Below the pieces are notes generated by a model, which was not told the origin of the DNA, searched no databases, and saw only the letters and a program-made list of their open reading frames with translations. Below are positions 37,901 through 46,739 of a DNA stretch of 64,000 nt, piece after piece. Position 1 is the first letter of the stretch. Every line of letters starts with the position of its first letter. The stretch comes from a virus, in IMG/VR virus record IMGVR_UViG_3300037089_000251, positions 1 to 64,000 of that record; one strand, 5' to 3'. Both the position numbers and the translations under genes were made by a program.

Positions 37901-37992
37901 CAGCGGGAAGTTTCAACCTGACATTCTCGGTGAGCGACTCTAGCACCCCGGTGCAGACGGTCACCAAGAACCTGACACTCACGGTGAACTAA
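31933..37992 (+). CDS. Giant Ig-like (He_PIG-type) repeat adhesin or tail fibre (2019 aa)
   Basis: At least eight copies of a 65-85-aa cadherin/Ig-like repeat with the signature GGxPPYTW ... LPxGL ... GxISGTP ... F.V.V.D are visible, for example near residues 340, 430, 940, 1030, 1220, 1310 and 1960. A seven-glycine linker (near residue 1926) separates the last repeat. The region around residues 1490-1900 contains other beta domains. Such repeats make extended surface-binding stalks. Its stop overlaps the next start by 1 nt. A tail fibre binding host polysaccharide or protein is the likely role. Confidence 0.75.
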   Translation: MSIPLLPVSPTVANIDQNYLLTVNWVPPFAPLTGGLPYSGYSGWDINLAHPPGNIPVTSFTDGLGSGGTVSSRAFELVLAAGDYTIDMQALSSDFAQYSNSPLWGSPLQFPEDLAGMVTLSLTTLELGQVLTVTLSNLYNGTGVSNWQVTAALVSNPQITISSGPLPVTSRTFTTIFTTPGSWVITVQTLSDFSTFEPPVKLTRSTSASVFVVNQQFSSAPQTSITGTLGVGGEAGFELVDNSSANATPQPYEVIARSLVRDTMTNELKLLVATSRYSNASSLLGTMALDVFPFSGRPQARELLEPLSEVFPVSGTLSPVKIQTTSLPSNAYIGQSQEYFKFMVATGGNAPYTWFANGLPPGLNMSLDGTISGTPTQLGNFTVNVSVMDSTSPAFIAEQTYTFTIPTNLVIFTTSLPGATVLTPYSFTLLNNGGLLPFTWSVQGGTLPVGLVLNPSTGIISGVPCSYAATDFTTPFSVTVQVQDAVGALASATFSLVLSPAALQFGAPDQPTIFAGQDFKIAIPVFGGVSPYSLISSSDDLSLGTIVLENGTLQYTVNAPNDKLGVHSLTATVQDSALNSATKTIYFTVATEVSNILVVQAAFEHDWANGDTTSIAEPIVGALQGFLINQGNLLTVPGGDFVNPNGLVVTVNPDASVITSPPLSPPVVGPVVEVAGPPTTFGNTEVHVPIPLTNGTSTVATLIRAFSLLSHDDTGEVAGDAGISSAFTRPYLVNDAVGLNPQRPYFNSPEVVNPETLTVRLKTGSVLPTGLSLDQVNGLVYGKLLRTFGSLSGGSNTSILEYIDSSQVVHGTVTVYWDTQTTAPFSLNGTLPNGTLQTPYNNSLTSNSPSALATASVYRGHLPAGLTLGVSGTSVTLIGTPMESGYFDLWIQATNAGGDVSYIYQRLSIVYITPLTILTSALPACVETVAYSQALQGYGGVVPYTWTSDIATSFAGLAAYISLNPSTGILSGTVPMASGLNGQSHTVTFTLTDSNGNTISKGITMSVNNALSITTNSVAPMTLSQAYTFQMQAVGGIPPYMWATTAGTLPTGSPGVTIDPSTGILSGTPTQVGYGTQSVTFQVTDSTFVSAVKALPVTVGVVSGMIINSSGVGTINRGSFYLGTLAVNGSYTTPVSWAVTGDSPNPLPSGLNLAASGSDNGATAKITGLYTGAAFTGLLVKVQAVDNAGHLATATLSLSASTNLAITSTSPLPQGLINIAYSQQLTASGGGSPTGAAPVYTWSQTGLPGGFSLSGSGLLTGTSATAINTTFNAQVVDSLSPADSVNKNLQLIISASTLAITTSSPLPQGTAGVAYNVTLAASGGTPPYTWQLVGGALPSGLNLGSNGVISGTTSSVGTFNFTIQVTDNVSSVSQKAFVLTIITGMTLHTGIDYTLSVSTGSIGYAGDGSVDTINPRLNNSFYVVATGVIATSPAQLSATVPSGYTYVVQSVSSGIAFIRLSGPFAAAGVGTHNFNITVTDVGGVNASATFTWTVYANGALRVAPGSGSIPAYGVPLLEGTVASLPVYNDPSNPLFNFQTYNGTVVPPAAAATADFTLAGDTTNFQGIISFGYVNPNFQFTYAGGSFTSGVAANILTLTDADIAWYSTAKQFDTFTPGSGIGGKTLALPFLYMVKPTIPSSGVAPLALTIPSSNVTVVTVASGPPQTETEVPSSFVGWTSFGNLKNSGQDTITLFGSNNTVDTSQTLNLTNFLLGLPSNATISQVRVNLTLNQSSGTSAVYVNTNLVGVSGTSFQSQLHSNSGNTFSFIGTWTAAQLNNIGFGAAFYANCTNSPGTGAVIQLTAFTLQVTYSVPNYNAITVNLSKPFSPQQQGTASSTGDSITASASLDAGVSLISITPTYGSGATAGWLTGWTLQVAFPSGTGSITTHLSMTVQGTLTYLNGTSMVTQSITYISGVIATIVGTYSGGGGGGGSPLSITTAFLPNATSAEAYSFQMQATGGTPGYAWSMTPVSASGIDCDTTGLLSGFARSAGSFNLTFSVSDSSTPVQTVTKNLTLTVN

Positions 37993-38687
37993 TGGCATTC
38001 CAGTATGCTTATCCCGGACCGCCGTTTCACTGGCTTGGGAACGTCTCCAAGACCCAGTGGACGACCTTCAAGACATGGGCGAACCAACGACAGGAGGATG
38101 CCTCCTCCGTGTCGCTCCTCCATCGCATCAAGGCGGAGCAGCTAAGGAAGACCGCAGGACTGCTGGAGCAGTATTACTCCTCGGTGTATCCCAACGAGGC
38201 AGGAAGCTATGGGGAGACTCTCGCCCCTACTTTCCAGAAGGCTCCTTGGAAGCCGGGGACGAGCGGGCACTTCAACTACACCTATGGGGACGACCAGCTT
38301 CCCATGGTGATGGTCAGCCGGGTCAAGGGCAACATGAAGGAGATGGTTCAACGGCACGAGGATGCCGTCTACACGATGAACCAAATCCGGTGCATGATTG
38401 AGAAGCACGAGGACACGGCCCAGTATGTCAACGACTTCGTGCAGCCCACTTCGGCGGTGCCGAGCAACCCCACGACCCTGACGGAGCTTCTCGCCAAGGT
38501 TGACAGCTATTTCACGAAGCCTGAGTATCAGAATGTATTAGTGAACGACACGGCGCTCTACAAGGGTCAACCTTACTTCCGTGTCCACCCGGCGGACCTG
38601 CCGACCCAGTATGAACTGGAGCAGGCCAACCACAGCAACCCCTCGGTTCCCATCAGCATCGTGGACAGGGGCGTGGTGACAGCATGA
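37992..38687 (+). CDS. Hypothetical virion-associated protein (231 aa)
   Basis: Begins MAFQYAYPGPPFHWLGNVSKTQ and has a long central helix (RIKAEQLRKTAGLLEQYYSS) with a Tyr/Pro-rich remainder. Starts 1 nt inside the adhesin stop and overlaps the next gene by 4 nt (ATGA), so it is embedded in the baseplate operon. No family is recognised; a connector or chaperone for the fibres is possible. Confidence 0.65.
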   Translation: MAFQYAYPGPPFHWLGNVSKTQWTTFKTWANQRQEDASSVSLLHRIKAEQLRKTAGLLEQYYSSVYPNEAGSYGETLAPTFQKAPWKPGTSGHFNYTYGDDQLPMVMVSRVKGNMKEMVQRHEDAVYTMNQIRCMIEKHEDTAQYVNDFVQPTSAVPSNPTTLTELLAKVDSYFTKPEYQNVLVNDTALYKGQPYFRVHPADLPTQYELEQANHSNPSVPISIVDRGVVTA

Positions 38688-39475
38688 GCTATGACTTCAA
38701 CACGGGTATAGAGCCTTGCCCCCATGTAATCCTTGGGGAGAGGTATGTGGTTAATACCATTGATTTTAGGACTCTAAACCTGGCGGCGGACACCTCTATC
38801 AACATGCGTGCCCCCATCAATGGGCAGTCGGTGGTGACGGTGCGCATCAGCGGGGAGCTTGTGGAGTCGGACGACCCAACCTATGGGTACTCCATAGTGG
38901 CCGACCCCAACCGCCTGACAGAGCAGGGGATACAGTTCTACAAGATTGTGTTCAACAAGACTGTCCGGTGGTTCATCCCTCTCATCGAGGTAGGGTACAT
39001 CACCTTTCAGCCTTATTGCCTGCGATGCTCGGCGCAGGGGCAGTTCAATGACTTTGAGGAGTCCTCGACGGGGAGCTTCATCCGGGTGGTGGATACGGAC
39101 AAGCTGGTGCAGAGGGTGCTCAAGTTCGTGCTCACCTCCAAATGCACCTTCTACCCCCAGTTCACCTGCCCCATCAAGGACTACATCGGGCATAAGTTTG
39201 GAGGGGCTATCACGCAGGAGGACATAGCCTCGGCGGTCATGGCATCCTTGCAGGACCTCAAGACGGTGCAGCAGGCGCAAAGAACCGTGCAGCCCTTGAG
39301 CCAGAAGGAGATGCTGAAGGACATAACCGGGATATCCACGACCCAGCCCGACCCGACCTCGGTCTTCGTGCAGGCGTCGATTACCAGCTATGGGGTGCAG
39401 TCCAGCCCGGTACCGGTCAATTTCTCGATGTCCTCCACCAGGAACCTGGTAGGACCACAAGTGGGGAGTAACTAA
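38684..39475 (+). CDS. Probable baseplate protein (263 aa)
   Basis: Two Cys-containing segments (YCLRCSAQGQFNDFEES and KCTFYPQFTCPIKDY) flank a central strand-helix region, and the C-terminus is Gln/Ser-rich. The gene overlaps both neighbours (4 nt and 1 nt) and directly precedes the J-like wedge gene. No clear homologue; the structural role is inferred from context. Confidence 0.6.
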   Translation: MSYDFNTGIEPCPHVILGERYVVNTIDFRTLNLAADTSINMRAPINGQSVVTVRISGELVESDDPTYGYSIVADPNRLTEQGIQFYKIVFNKTVRWFIPLIEVGYITFQPYCLRCSAQGQFNDFEESSTGSFIRVVDTDKLVQRVLKFVLTSKCTFYPQFTCPIKDYIGHKFGGAITQEDIASAVMASLQDLKTVQQAQRTVQPLSQKEMLKDITGISTTQPDPTSVFVQASITSYGVQSSPVPVNFSMSSTRNLVGPQVGSN

Positions 39476-42400
39476 TGCAGCCGCCCAGTGTAGGGAATAC
39501 GCTCTCGTTCGTGACGCCGACCATCTTGGTCGGTAGCCCCCCTGTGCAGATTAACGCCATGTCGGTGGACTCCAATGTCCTCCCGTATATCGTGCAGGGC
39601 AGCGAGGGTTATGTGCGCCTGGAGGTTTCCCTCTACGGCACCCTCACCGCCAACTCCTCCCCCGTCGTTTCCGGCACCATAGCCACCTTCACCGGGACGG
39701 CCGCCGTCAACCTCAATGCCGGGAATGCCGTCATCCAGTTCCTTGCTCGCAACTACGACCCTTCGCAGATTGGGTGGAACGCCAGCATCACAAGGGCGAT
39801 AGGCTACCGTTTCGTTGACGACAATGCCCATGTACAGATGGTGGTAGCCGCCACTGGTGCGACCGGGAGCGTCGAGCCTACCGTGTTCACCCTGGCAGGC
39901 CAGTTCCAAGACGTGTCGGCGACGGTCACGGGAGTCTCCATCAGCAGCAATGTCCTGACCGTGCAGGCAGAGAACAACTTCTCGGTGGGGATGACGGTAG
40001 GGTTCAACAACATCCAGCTTGCCACCTTCCTCAATGGCATGTCCGTGGTCATCACCTCGGTGACCTCCACCAGCTTTACGGCCATCTTCGCCGCCTCCGA
40101 CTACTCTTCCGTCCAGCAGGAATCGGGAACTGTCGGGGTCGTGACGGCTGACGGCGGGGTGACATGGCTCAATATCGGATTCTACCAGATAAGCCCCACG
40201 GTGCAGTTCACCATCATCCCCTTCGTCAGCGGCTCCAGTGCCGTCATCGGGCCGCCTTCCGCCGTGAACTCCTACAAGTCCCAGATTGCCTGCCGGGTTG
40301 AGTGGTTGCAACCGACCTTCGCCGGGACGGTGGGCACCAGAGTGGTGTTCTCCACCGACCCTGCCGGGGTCAATCCACCCTTCGTCCAGTACGGTGACAT
40401 CGTTCCGCCCAGCCAGGTAAGCCGGGTGGCTACCCAGATTACCGACAGCACGACCACCACCAGCCTCGACCCCACGACCGGGCTGCAAGTCATAACGACG
40501 ACCAACCAGACGCAGGAGTTCACCTTCAACTATGTGGACATCCCGCCCAGCGCCGTGGCCGGTGCCTCCCCGTTCTATGTCATGCTGAGCACCGTGGTTC
40601 AGGACCCGCTCACCAACGCCGAGTTTGAGTCGCAGCAGAACGGACCCATCACCTGCGGGTTCGTCAACCTGTCACTGGTAAGCCCCACGGACTTCCTCGC
40701 CCTCCAGCGCAAGGAGGACATCGCCGGGCGTCTCATCGCCTACATGACCCAGCTATACCCCAACCTCGACCTCTCGCCCCGGTCGGAGATGCGTGACCTG
40801 CTCATCGACCCCGTGGCCATCGAGCTTTCCAACATGAGCGTCCGGGAATGGTTCGCCCGTTGCAGCACCTCGGTGTCGGCGATGAGCCAGATAGACGATG
40901 CCAACGGTGACGGCATCAGCGACGATTTCAATTCCTCGCCCATCAAGCAGCAGATTGCCCGTGCCTTCGGCCTCAACGCCAACGACACGCAGACCCTCAT
41001 CGACAACCAGTTCAATATCCTCGGGGAGAATGCGGGGCTTACCCGTGCCGGGGCGGCAGCGTCCGTGGTAACCCTGACCTTCTACAACTACACCAAGCCG
41101 ACCCAGACGTTCTCCTTCCCGCTGGGGATTCTCTGCACCACCACGGCCGACTCCGTCACCCCGGCGCTGAGCTTCATCACCACCGGCTCGGCGTCCCTGA
41201 CCCCCAACTCGGCAGCCTCCTTCTACAACCCGGTCGCCGGGCGGTGGGAGGTCAGCATCCCGGCCAACTGCCAGAGCACCGGCAGCAGCACCAATGCCGG
41301 GGCAGGCACCATAAGCACGGTAAGCTCGGGCGGTCCGGGTGGATGGAGCGTGACCAACCTCGTGGCCGCCGCCTTCGGGCAGGACCAAGAGATAAACTCC
41401 CACTTCGCCTCCCGTATCGCCAACAAGCAGGTTACCGGGGTTGACTCCGGTACCCGCAACGGCTACTATACGGCAGCACAGGCGACTCCGGGAATCGTGG
41501 CCACGCAGGTCGTGGCGGCGGGGGACTTGGAGATGGTTCGTGACTGGGACCCCATCCGCCAGAAGCATGTCTTCGGATGCGTGGACATCTACTGCCAAGG
41601 AACCTCCTCCTCGGAGGAGGACGACATCGTGGCGTTCCAGTACCAGAACAACGGGACTCTCGGCCTGTACACGTCCTACATCCCCCTGACCATAGCCTCG
41701 GCCACCGGGACTCTCCTCAAGCTACAAGCTGGCAGCCTTGCCTTCCAAGCCCTCGACTGGCCGCTCTATCAAGGGGTGGAGATTATCGTCACTGGGAACA
41801 CCGGCTCCTTCTACCTTAATGTCACCAACGCCCAGTTCAACACGGCTACCGGGGCGATTATACTCGACCCTGCCGCCCTGTCGTACCAAGTGCCGGTTAC
41901 CGGCGTGGGGCAGGTGAGGATTCCCTACCTTTCCAACCTTGCCGCCGTGCAGGCGGCGGGCGGCAATGTCACCTACGGGCTGCTTGCCCGGCTCCAGTCC
42001 CCCTTGACCGATGTCCCCACGAACCAGCCGGTGGTGGGCGTCAATGATGTCATCGGGCAGCCGACCCAGACAGGAACCGTTCCTACAACGCTGCTGGAGC
42101 TTATCCACAACTCCGACTTCCTCCTGAACGGAGGCTCCAACCAAGCCGGGGACGAGGTTCAGGTAGCCTCCACGGTAAGCTCCCCCATCACCGTTACCTT
42201 GACGGCAAGCACCAGCGTGCCCGTGACCATCGGCACCGCCGTGGATATCCCCATCGACCTCAACGGCAACATCGGCAACATCCTCTCCGTGCGCTCCACC
42301 GACCTCTCCACCCTCTACACCTTCGGACCGGGTGGGGACTACGCTATCGTCGCCACCGGACCCTACCGTACCTATGGTCTTGCCTTGCAGCAGTCGTCGG

Positions 42401-43992
42401 CGACCATAACCAACATCTCCATCACGGGCGGCATCCTCACGGTTACGGGCAAGAACCGGTTTGGTACTGCCATCGGTGGCTCAACGCTGACCCTCAACGG
42501 CATCACTAATGCCACGTTCCTCAACGGCCAGCAGGTCTCGGTCATTGCCTCTACCGGGAATGCCTTCACCGCCTTCTTCCCCCATGCCGACTATGCATCC
42601 GCTGCCGACACCGGGACTGCCTCCGGGTTCGCTATCCAAGACGGGCAGCAGGTGGTTGTGTCCTTCAACCAGTTCATCCTGTACGAGCGCCTCAGCTTTG
42701 CCTCGAACGAGGTCCAGACGCTCAACGGAGGGGTTGCCAATACCCTCAACAACAACGGGTTTGTCCACAACACATGGCTCCCGGAGAGCTATGGGACATC
42801 ATATGGTCCCAGCCTCCTCAATGGCTTCTCCCTCACTCTGGATGGGGCGGTTCTCAACCCCGATGGCTCTGTCAACATCCCTGCCTCCACGGGATTGGTA
42901 GGGGCGGGCGTGCCGCATGACAGCCGCTACATCAAGGTGCTTTTCCAGACAGCCTCCAGCCCCCCCGTCTACGAGGTCATGCTGGAGAATGTGGACTTCG
43001 TGCTCAATGTGGATGCCGTCTCGGGGACTGCGGCCATCGCCCGCAACCTGGCGACCAATGCCACCAGCCGCATCCCGGACGGTGGTCAGGTGCTCGTGAG
43101 CTACTTCTACAACGAGGCATTCGATGTCTCGTCAGAGTTCCCCTCGTTCGTGCCCATCCTTGCCGCCCAGATAAACAAGACGAAGCATGCGGCGGCCGAT
43201 GTCCTCATCAAGGCGATGGTCGCCAACCCCATCGACATCACCCTCTCGGTCACGCTCAACCCAGGCGTCTCGGCGAACACCTTGGACTCGGACATCCGCA
43301 CCGCCATCGACCGGGTCTTGGATACCGCCACGACCACCCTCTACCAGTCGGAGGTCGTCTCCCAGATACAGAACATCACGGGGGTAAAGTCCGTATCCAT
43401 CCCGCTCATCAAGTGTGCCAAGTCGGACGGCAGCTATGACATCGGGTTCGTCATCCCCACGGGAACCCTCTGGACGCCTCTGGACAATGACCCTGCCTTC
43501 TCCTCGCTGGCGTTTGTCACGACCCCGACCGGGACCATAAGCTATATCCCCAAGAACAGCTTCATCACGACCAGTCCCATATTGCCGGACTCGACCGTGC
43601 CCTCGGGGGGACCTGCCAATGTGTTCGTCGGTCTCCTCTACGAGGGGCAGGCCTATTCCCGCACGTTCTCAGTGCAGAACTTCCTGACCAGTGCCGTCAC
43701 CCCCCCAGTGTCCTCCGGGAACGGCTCCTTCTACATCATCGGCTCGAACGATAAGATATTCATCCCGAACTATAACGGCAACAACCAAGACTACAGCGTG
43801 GTGCTCAATTCCACCTACCCGCAGCGGGTAATCCTCACCATTCCCTTGGACACACCGACGCCTTCCCTGAAGAGCTACTTCGTCACCTACCAGGTATTCG
43901 GGGAAAGCTCGGCAAAGGACATCACTTTGTCCGCTACCGAGTACTTCGTTCCAGGCAGGGTGACCATCAACTACATCACAACGGGGGCATAA
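39475..43992 (+). CDS. Baseplate wedge protein, J/gp6-like (1505 aa)
   Basis: Residues 400-470 carry LQRKEDIAGRLIAYMTQLYP and MRDLLIDPVAIELSNMSVRE, and near residue 650 VTGVDSGTRNGYYTAAQATPGI. These are the helix and core of the Baseplate_J family. A C-terminal segment LDSDIRTAIDRVLDTATTTL, then VSQIQNITGVKSV near residue 1275 is the conserved end of the family. The protein is three times the length of P2 gpJ, with extra beta domains at both ends. It would form the wedge ring around the hub. Confidence 0.78.
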   Translation: MQPPSVGNTLSFVTPTILVGSPPVQINAMSVDSNVLPYIVQGSEGYVRLEVSLYGTLTANSSPVVSGTIATFTGTAAVNLNAGNAVIQFLARNYDPSQIGWNASITRAIGYRFVDDNAHVQMVVAATGATGSVEPTVFTLAGQFQDVSATVTGVSISSNVLTVQAENNFSVGMTVGFNNIQLATFLNGMSVVITSVTSTSFTAIFAASDYSSVQQESGTVGVVTADGGVTWLNIGFYQISPTVQFTIIPFVSGSSAVIGPPSAVNSYKSQIACRVEWLQPTFAGTVGTRVVFSTDPAGVNPPFVQYGDIVPPSQVSRVATQITDSTTTTSLDPTTGLQVITTTNQTQEFTFNYVDIPPSAVAGASPFYVMLSTVVQDPLTNAEFESQQNGPITCGFVNLSLVSPTDFLALQRKEDIAGRLIAYMTQLYPNLDLSPRSEMRDLLIDPVAIELSNMSVREWFARCSTSVSAMSQIDDANGDGISDDFNSSPIKQQIARAFGLNANDTQTLIDNQFNILGENAGLTRAGAAASVVTLTFYNYTKPTQTFSFPLGILCTTTADSVTPALSFITTGSASLTPNSAASFYNPVAGRWEVSIPANCQSTGSSTNAGAGTISTVSSGGPGGWSVTNLVAAAFGQDQEINSHFASRIANKQVTGVDSGTRNGYYTAAQATPGIVATQVVAAGDLEMVRDWDPIRQKHVFGCVDIYCQGTSSSEEDDIVAFQYQNNGTLGLYTSYIPLTIASATGTLLKLQAGSLAFQALDWPLYQGVEIIVTGNTGSFYLNVTNAQFNTATGAIILDPAALSYQVPVTGVGQVRIPYLSNLAAVQAAGGNVTYGLLARLQSPLTDVPTNQPVVGVNDVIGQPTQTGTVPTTLLELIHNSDFLLNGGSNQAGDEVQVASTVSSPITVTLTASTSVPVTIGTAVDIPIDLNGNIGNILSVRSTDLSTLYTFGPGGDYAIVATGPYRTYGLALQQSSATITNISITGGILTVTGKNRFGTAIGGSTLTLNGITNATFLNGQQVSVIASTGNAFTAFFPHADYASAADTGTASGFAIQDGQQVVVSFNQFILYERLSFASNEVQTLNGGVANTLNNNGFVHNTWLPESYGTSYGPSLLNGFSLTLDGAVLNPDGSVNIPASTGLVGAGVPHDSRYIKVLFQTASSPPVYEVMLENVDFVLNVDAVSGTAAIARNLATNATSRIPDGGQVLVSYFYNEAFDVSSEFPSFVPILAAQINKTKHAAADVLIKAMVANPIDITLSVTLNPGVSANTLDSDIRTAIDRVLDTATTTLYQSEVVSQIQNITGVKSVSIPLIKCAKSDGSYDIGFVIPTGTLWTPLDNDPAFSSLAFVTTPTGTISYIPKNSFITTSPILPDSTVPSGGPANVFVGLLYEGQAYSRTFSVQNFLTSAVTPPVSSGNGSFYIIGSNDKIFIPNYNGNNQDYSVVLNSTYPQRVILTIPLDTPTPSLKSYFVTYQVFGESSAKDITLSATEYFVPGRVTINYITTGA

Positions 43993-44282
43993 TGAGCTTA
44001 ACCAACAGCATCAGCAGTTTCATCGAGAAGATGGCTTATGATTACACCCACTTCCTCACGGCGACAACGGTCGTGAGTTGGGGGTATATCCTCGGGAAGG
44101 GGCACGGGTCTGCATGGGCCTCGGCGGGAGTCCTCGTCTTCGCTCTGGCGAAGGAGTTTTACTGGGACCTTCGCTATGAAACGCCTGCCCTCAGTGGAGG
44201 CTACCTTGGTGGACTGAGGGACTTCTCCGGGTATCTGGTCGGAGTTGCAAGCTCTCTGTCACTCCTGAAGCTTTTGAAATAA
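43992..44282 (+). CDS. Small membrane protein, holin candidate (96 aa)
   Basis: Two hydrophobic segments are visible: FLTATTVVSWGYILG followed by SAWASAGVLVFALAKEF, and LVGVASSLSLLKLL near the end. The size and short charged termini fit a class II-type holin, but it is far from the endolysin gene (26929) and lies between baseplate genes with a 1-nt overlap. It could instead be a tail-associated membrane protein. Confidence 0.5.
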   Translation: MSLTNSISSFIEKMAYDYTHFLTATTVVSWGYILGKGHGSAWASAGVLVFALAKEFYWDLRYETPALSGGYLGGLRDFSGYLVGVASSLSLLKLLK

Positions 44283-44283
44283 T

Positions 44284-45768
44284 ATGGCGACCAACAACAT
44301 CCCGGACCTTCTCTACCAGCAATCGAGGGAGTCGCTCCTCACCCTTGAGGACACCCGCCTGTTCTTCCTGCTGGCGGCGGTGGCCAACTACTACCTCCCC
44401 CGCAACGACCAGCCCCAGTGGGGCACGATGATGCGTGCCATCGCACAAGAGATGGCCCGGCTGGACTACGACTACCAGTATGACATCGCTGCCAAGGCTC
44501 CCCAGTACCTCACCCCACCCGACATCAAGCGGGAATATGCCGCCCCGCTGCACATCAAGAGCGCCTATCCCTATCCTGCCCAGTTCGACAAGGGGGACTT
44601 CACTGGACCCTTCAACTCCTCGGACAACCCCGTGGGCTACAGGGACATGCTCGTTGACCTATTGAAGGCATACAACGAGGGGGCGATACCGCAATCCATC
44701 ACTGATGTCATCTATGCCTATACGGGCAAGACCATCACCGTGGTGGAGCTTTACAAGCTCATCGGGCAGGGGGTGTATGACCAGAGCGACCGGAACGCCA
44801 TCCAGGTGTCCGTCAATGTCGGCGGCAACAACTCCCTCACGAACATCCAGAGCCTTACCCAGCTACAGGAGATTGTCCAGAACCTCTACGGGGCCATCGA
44901 CCTTGCCAAGCCCGCCCATGTGGGGCTGGAGTTCACGACGGTGTTCGCCGAGACGGAGAACGTCAGCCTCAGCATCAAGGACACGCTCCGCATCATCATC
45001 CGGCAGGTGGAGGCACCACCGCTCGACCCGATGCTGTGGATTGCCCCCATCTTCAACCTCAAGCACCCCAAGACCACGCTGGCGGCATGGGGCAGGCGTC
45101 TGGAGCCTACCATCTCATATGAGACTTGGTTCAACATGCAGCCGATAGCCCCGTCGCTGTCCCCCCCGGTCATCGTTCCGCCCTCCGCCGTCCCGCCTGT
45201 GTGGAATCCTGACCAGACCTACAGCCGTGGCAACCTTGTCGCCCCCTTCTCGGGCAGCTACCAGATGTACCGGGCGGTCAAGAAGAGCACGGGGCAGTCC
45301 CCGATAAGCACCAGCCCCCCGACCAGCCCCCCGACCGTGAACAGCGCCTACTGGAAGCTCCTCCCCTCCCCTGCCGCCTGGCAGGCATACTACCCCATCG
45401 CCTCCGGGATGTACACGGTGGGCATGGCCCCGTGGACGGCGGACACCGAGTTCTACACGGGACAGTTCATCGTTGACCCGAACGGAAACCTTGAGATTGC
45501 GGTGCAGGGCGGTACCTCCGGACCCTCCGTCGCCTTCAACACGGAGGTGGGCGGGAACACGGACGACGGCAGCGTGGTCTGGCTGAACCTCGGGGCAAAC
45601 TACCTTGTTGACCCGAGCCAGTGGATAATGGTCGTTGACCAGACGGGCATCCCCACGGGCGAGGTCGCAAACTGGAACGTCAACAACCCGATGGGTCTCG
45701 TCGCCCCGAGGGAGAGCACGGCGTGGGAGATAAAATCAGACTCATGGCAGATTTTGAATTACGATTGA
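44284..45768 (+). CDS. Baseplate or tail protein with carbohydrate-binding-like module (494 aa)
   Basis: The N-terminal 280 residues are mixed helix (LLYQQSRESLLTLEDTRLFF ...), as in tail protein I or gp53-type wedge proteins. Around residues 310-360, VWNPDQTYSRGNLVAPFSGS then YWKLLPSP resembles a small CBM5/12-like module, and a second W-D-x-x-Y-TG-F motif follows (PWTADTEFYTGQFIVD). It ends the baseplate operon just before a homing endonuclease gene. Confidence 0.65.
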   Translation: MATNNIPDLLYQQSRESLLTLEDTRLFFLLAAVANYYLPRNDQPQWGTMMRAIAQEMARLDYDYQYDIAAKAPQYLTPPDIKREYAAPLHIKSAYPYPAQFDKGDFTGPFNSSDNPVGYRDMLVDLLKAYNEGAIPQSITDVIYAYTGKTITVVELYKLIGQGVYDQSDRNAIQVSVNVGGNNSLTNIQSLTQLQEIVQNLYGAIDLAKPAHVGLEFTTVFAETENVSLSIKDTLRIIIRQVEAPPLDPMLWIAPIFNLKHPKTTLAAWGRRLEPTISYETWFNMQPIAPSLSPPVIVPPSAVPPVWNPDQTYSRGNLVAPFSGSYQMYRAVKKSTGQSPISTSPPTSPPTVNSAYWKLLPSPAAWQAYYPIASGMYTVGMAPWTADTEFYTGQFIVDPNGNLEIAVQGGTSGPSVAFNTEVGGNTDDGSVVWLNLGANYLVDPSQWIMVVDQTGIPTGEVANWNVNNPMGLVAPRESTAWEIKSDSWQILNYD

Positions 45769-45815
45769 CGACTGAACAAATGAACTTTCTAAAGTATTTA
45801 TATGAGGAAGTTGTC

Positions 45816-46739
45816 ATGTTCATCTATCTGATTGTCAACCACGAGACCGGGAAGTACTATGTTGGCCAGCACAAGGGAAACAACCTAAAGAAGTATCTTC
45901 AAAAAAAGCTTTCCAGTGCTAGACACCAGCACAGTGGTCAGTCTCATCTCTTCAATGCGATGCGGAAATACCCACAATCATCCATCTGGTCAATTCATGC
46001 TCTTCGGGATGACATCCAAACCCGTACAGAGCTTGACGAAACCGAACGAGACTTCATTAAGTTCCTGCGGTCACAAGACCCAGAGTACGGTTACAATATC
46101 TGCCAAGGTGGGGAGGGATTCACAGGACCGCATACAGAAGAAACTAGAGCCAACATAGCTGAAGCTACCCGTAAATATTTTGACCTCAACCCGGAAGTTA
46201 GCCGACTTCGGGGCTTAAAAATTAGTGAGACCAAGCAGAAAAACAAAAAGCCACTGATAATGAAGGGTTGCCCTATATGCAATAAGACCTTCTTTATGCC
46301 ATTTGGGCGGCGTGGTGTCATTTACTGTTCTCAGACATGTTATCAGCGTAGCCCAAGAAGAATAGAGGTGGAACAAACTCGGATAGAAAGCCACCGCATC
46401 GCTATGCAATCTCCCACAACTCGTCGTAATTTAGCTGTAGCCCAATCTGCACGGCGCATGGAAGAAAAAAGACTGGGCATCAAACCAACTATGCCCGTTC
46501 GTATTTGGACTAAACAGGCAAGGCAAGAACAAGCTGAACGGATGAGATTGCAACGAAGGGGGAAGCCGATGCCAGAAACTCAAAGACTTGCTATATCTAA
46601 TGCACTTAAAGGCTTGGTGTGCGACGACACAAGAAAGTTATCGCTTGATAGAGGCAGGCATACCCGATGGCACTCCTCGAAAGGAGTTGTTGCCGATACT
46701 TGTCGGTTTTGCCTAGAGGGACTTTCCAAGCCTAATTAG
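45816..46739 (+). CDS. GIY-YIG homing endonuclease
   Basis: I chose the ATG at 45816 (MFIYLIVNHETGKYYVGQHK) with GAGGAAG 6 nt upstream; the frame is open further upstream but overlaps the tail gene. The GIY-YIG module covers about residues 1-95 (IYLIV ... YYVGQHK ... SIWSIHALRD ... YGYNICQGGEGF). Polar modules and two C-x2-C pairs (CPICNKTF) follow, a typical DNA-binding tail. The gene is clearly AT-richer than its neighbours, so it was acquired. It is inserted between the tail gene and the Nudix gene, and disrupts neither reading frame visibly. Confidence 0.85.
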   Translation: MFIYLIVNHETGKYYVGQHKGNNLKKYLQKKLSSARHQHSGQSHLFNAMRKYPQSSIWSIHALRDDIQTRTELDETERDFIKFLRSQDPEYGYNICQGGEGFTGPHTEETRANIAEATRKYFDLNPEVSRLRGLKISETKQKNKKPLIMKGCPICNKTFFMPFGRRGVIYCSQTCYQRSPRRIEVEQTRIESHRIAMQSPTTRRNLAVAQSARRMEEKRLGIKPTMPVRIWTKQARQEQAERMRLQRRGKPMPETQRLAISNALKGLVCDDTRKLSLDRGRHTRWHSSKGVVADTCRFCLEGLSKPN

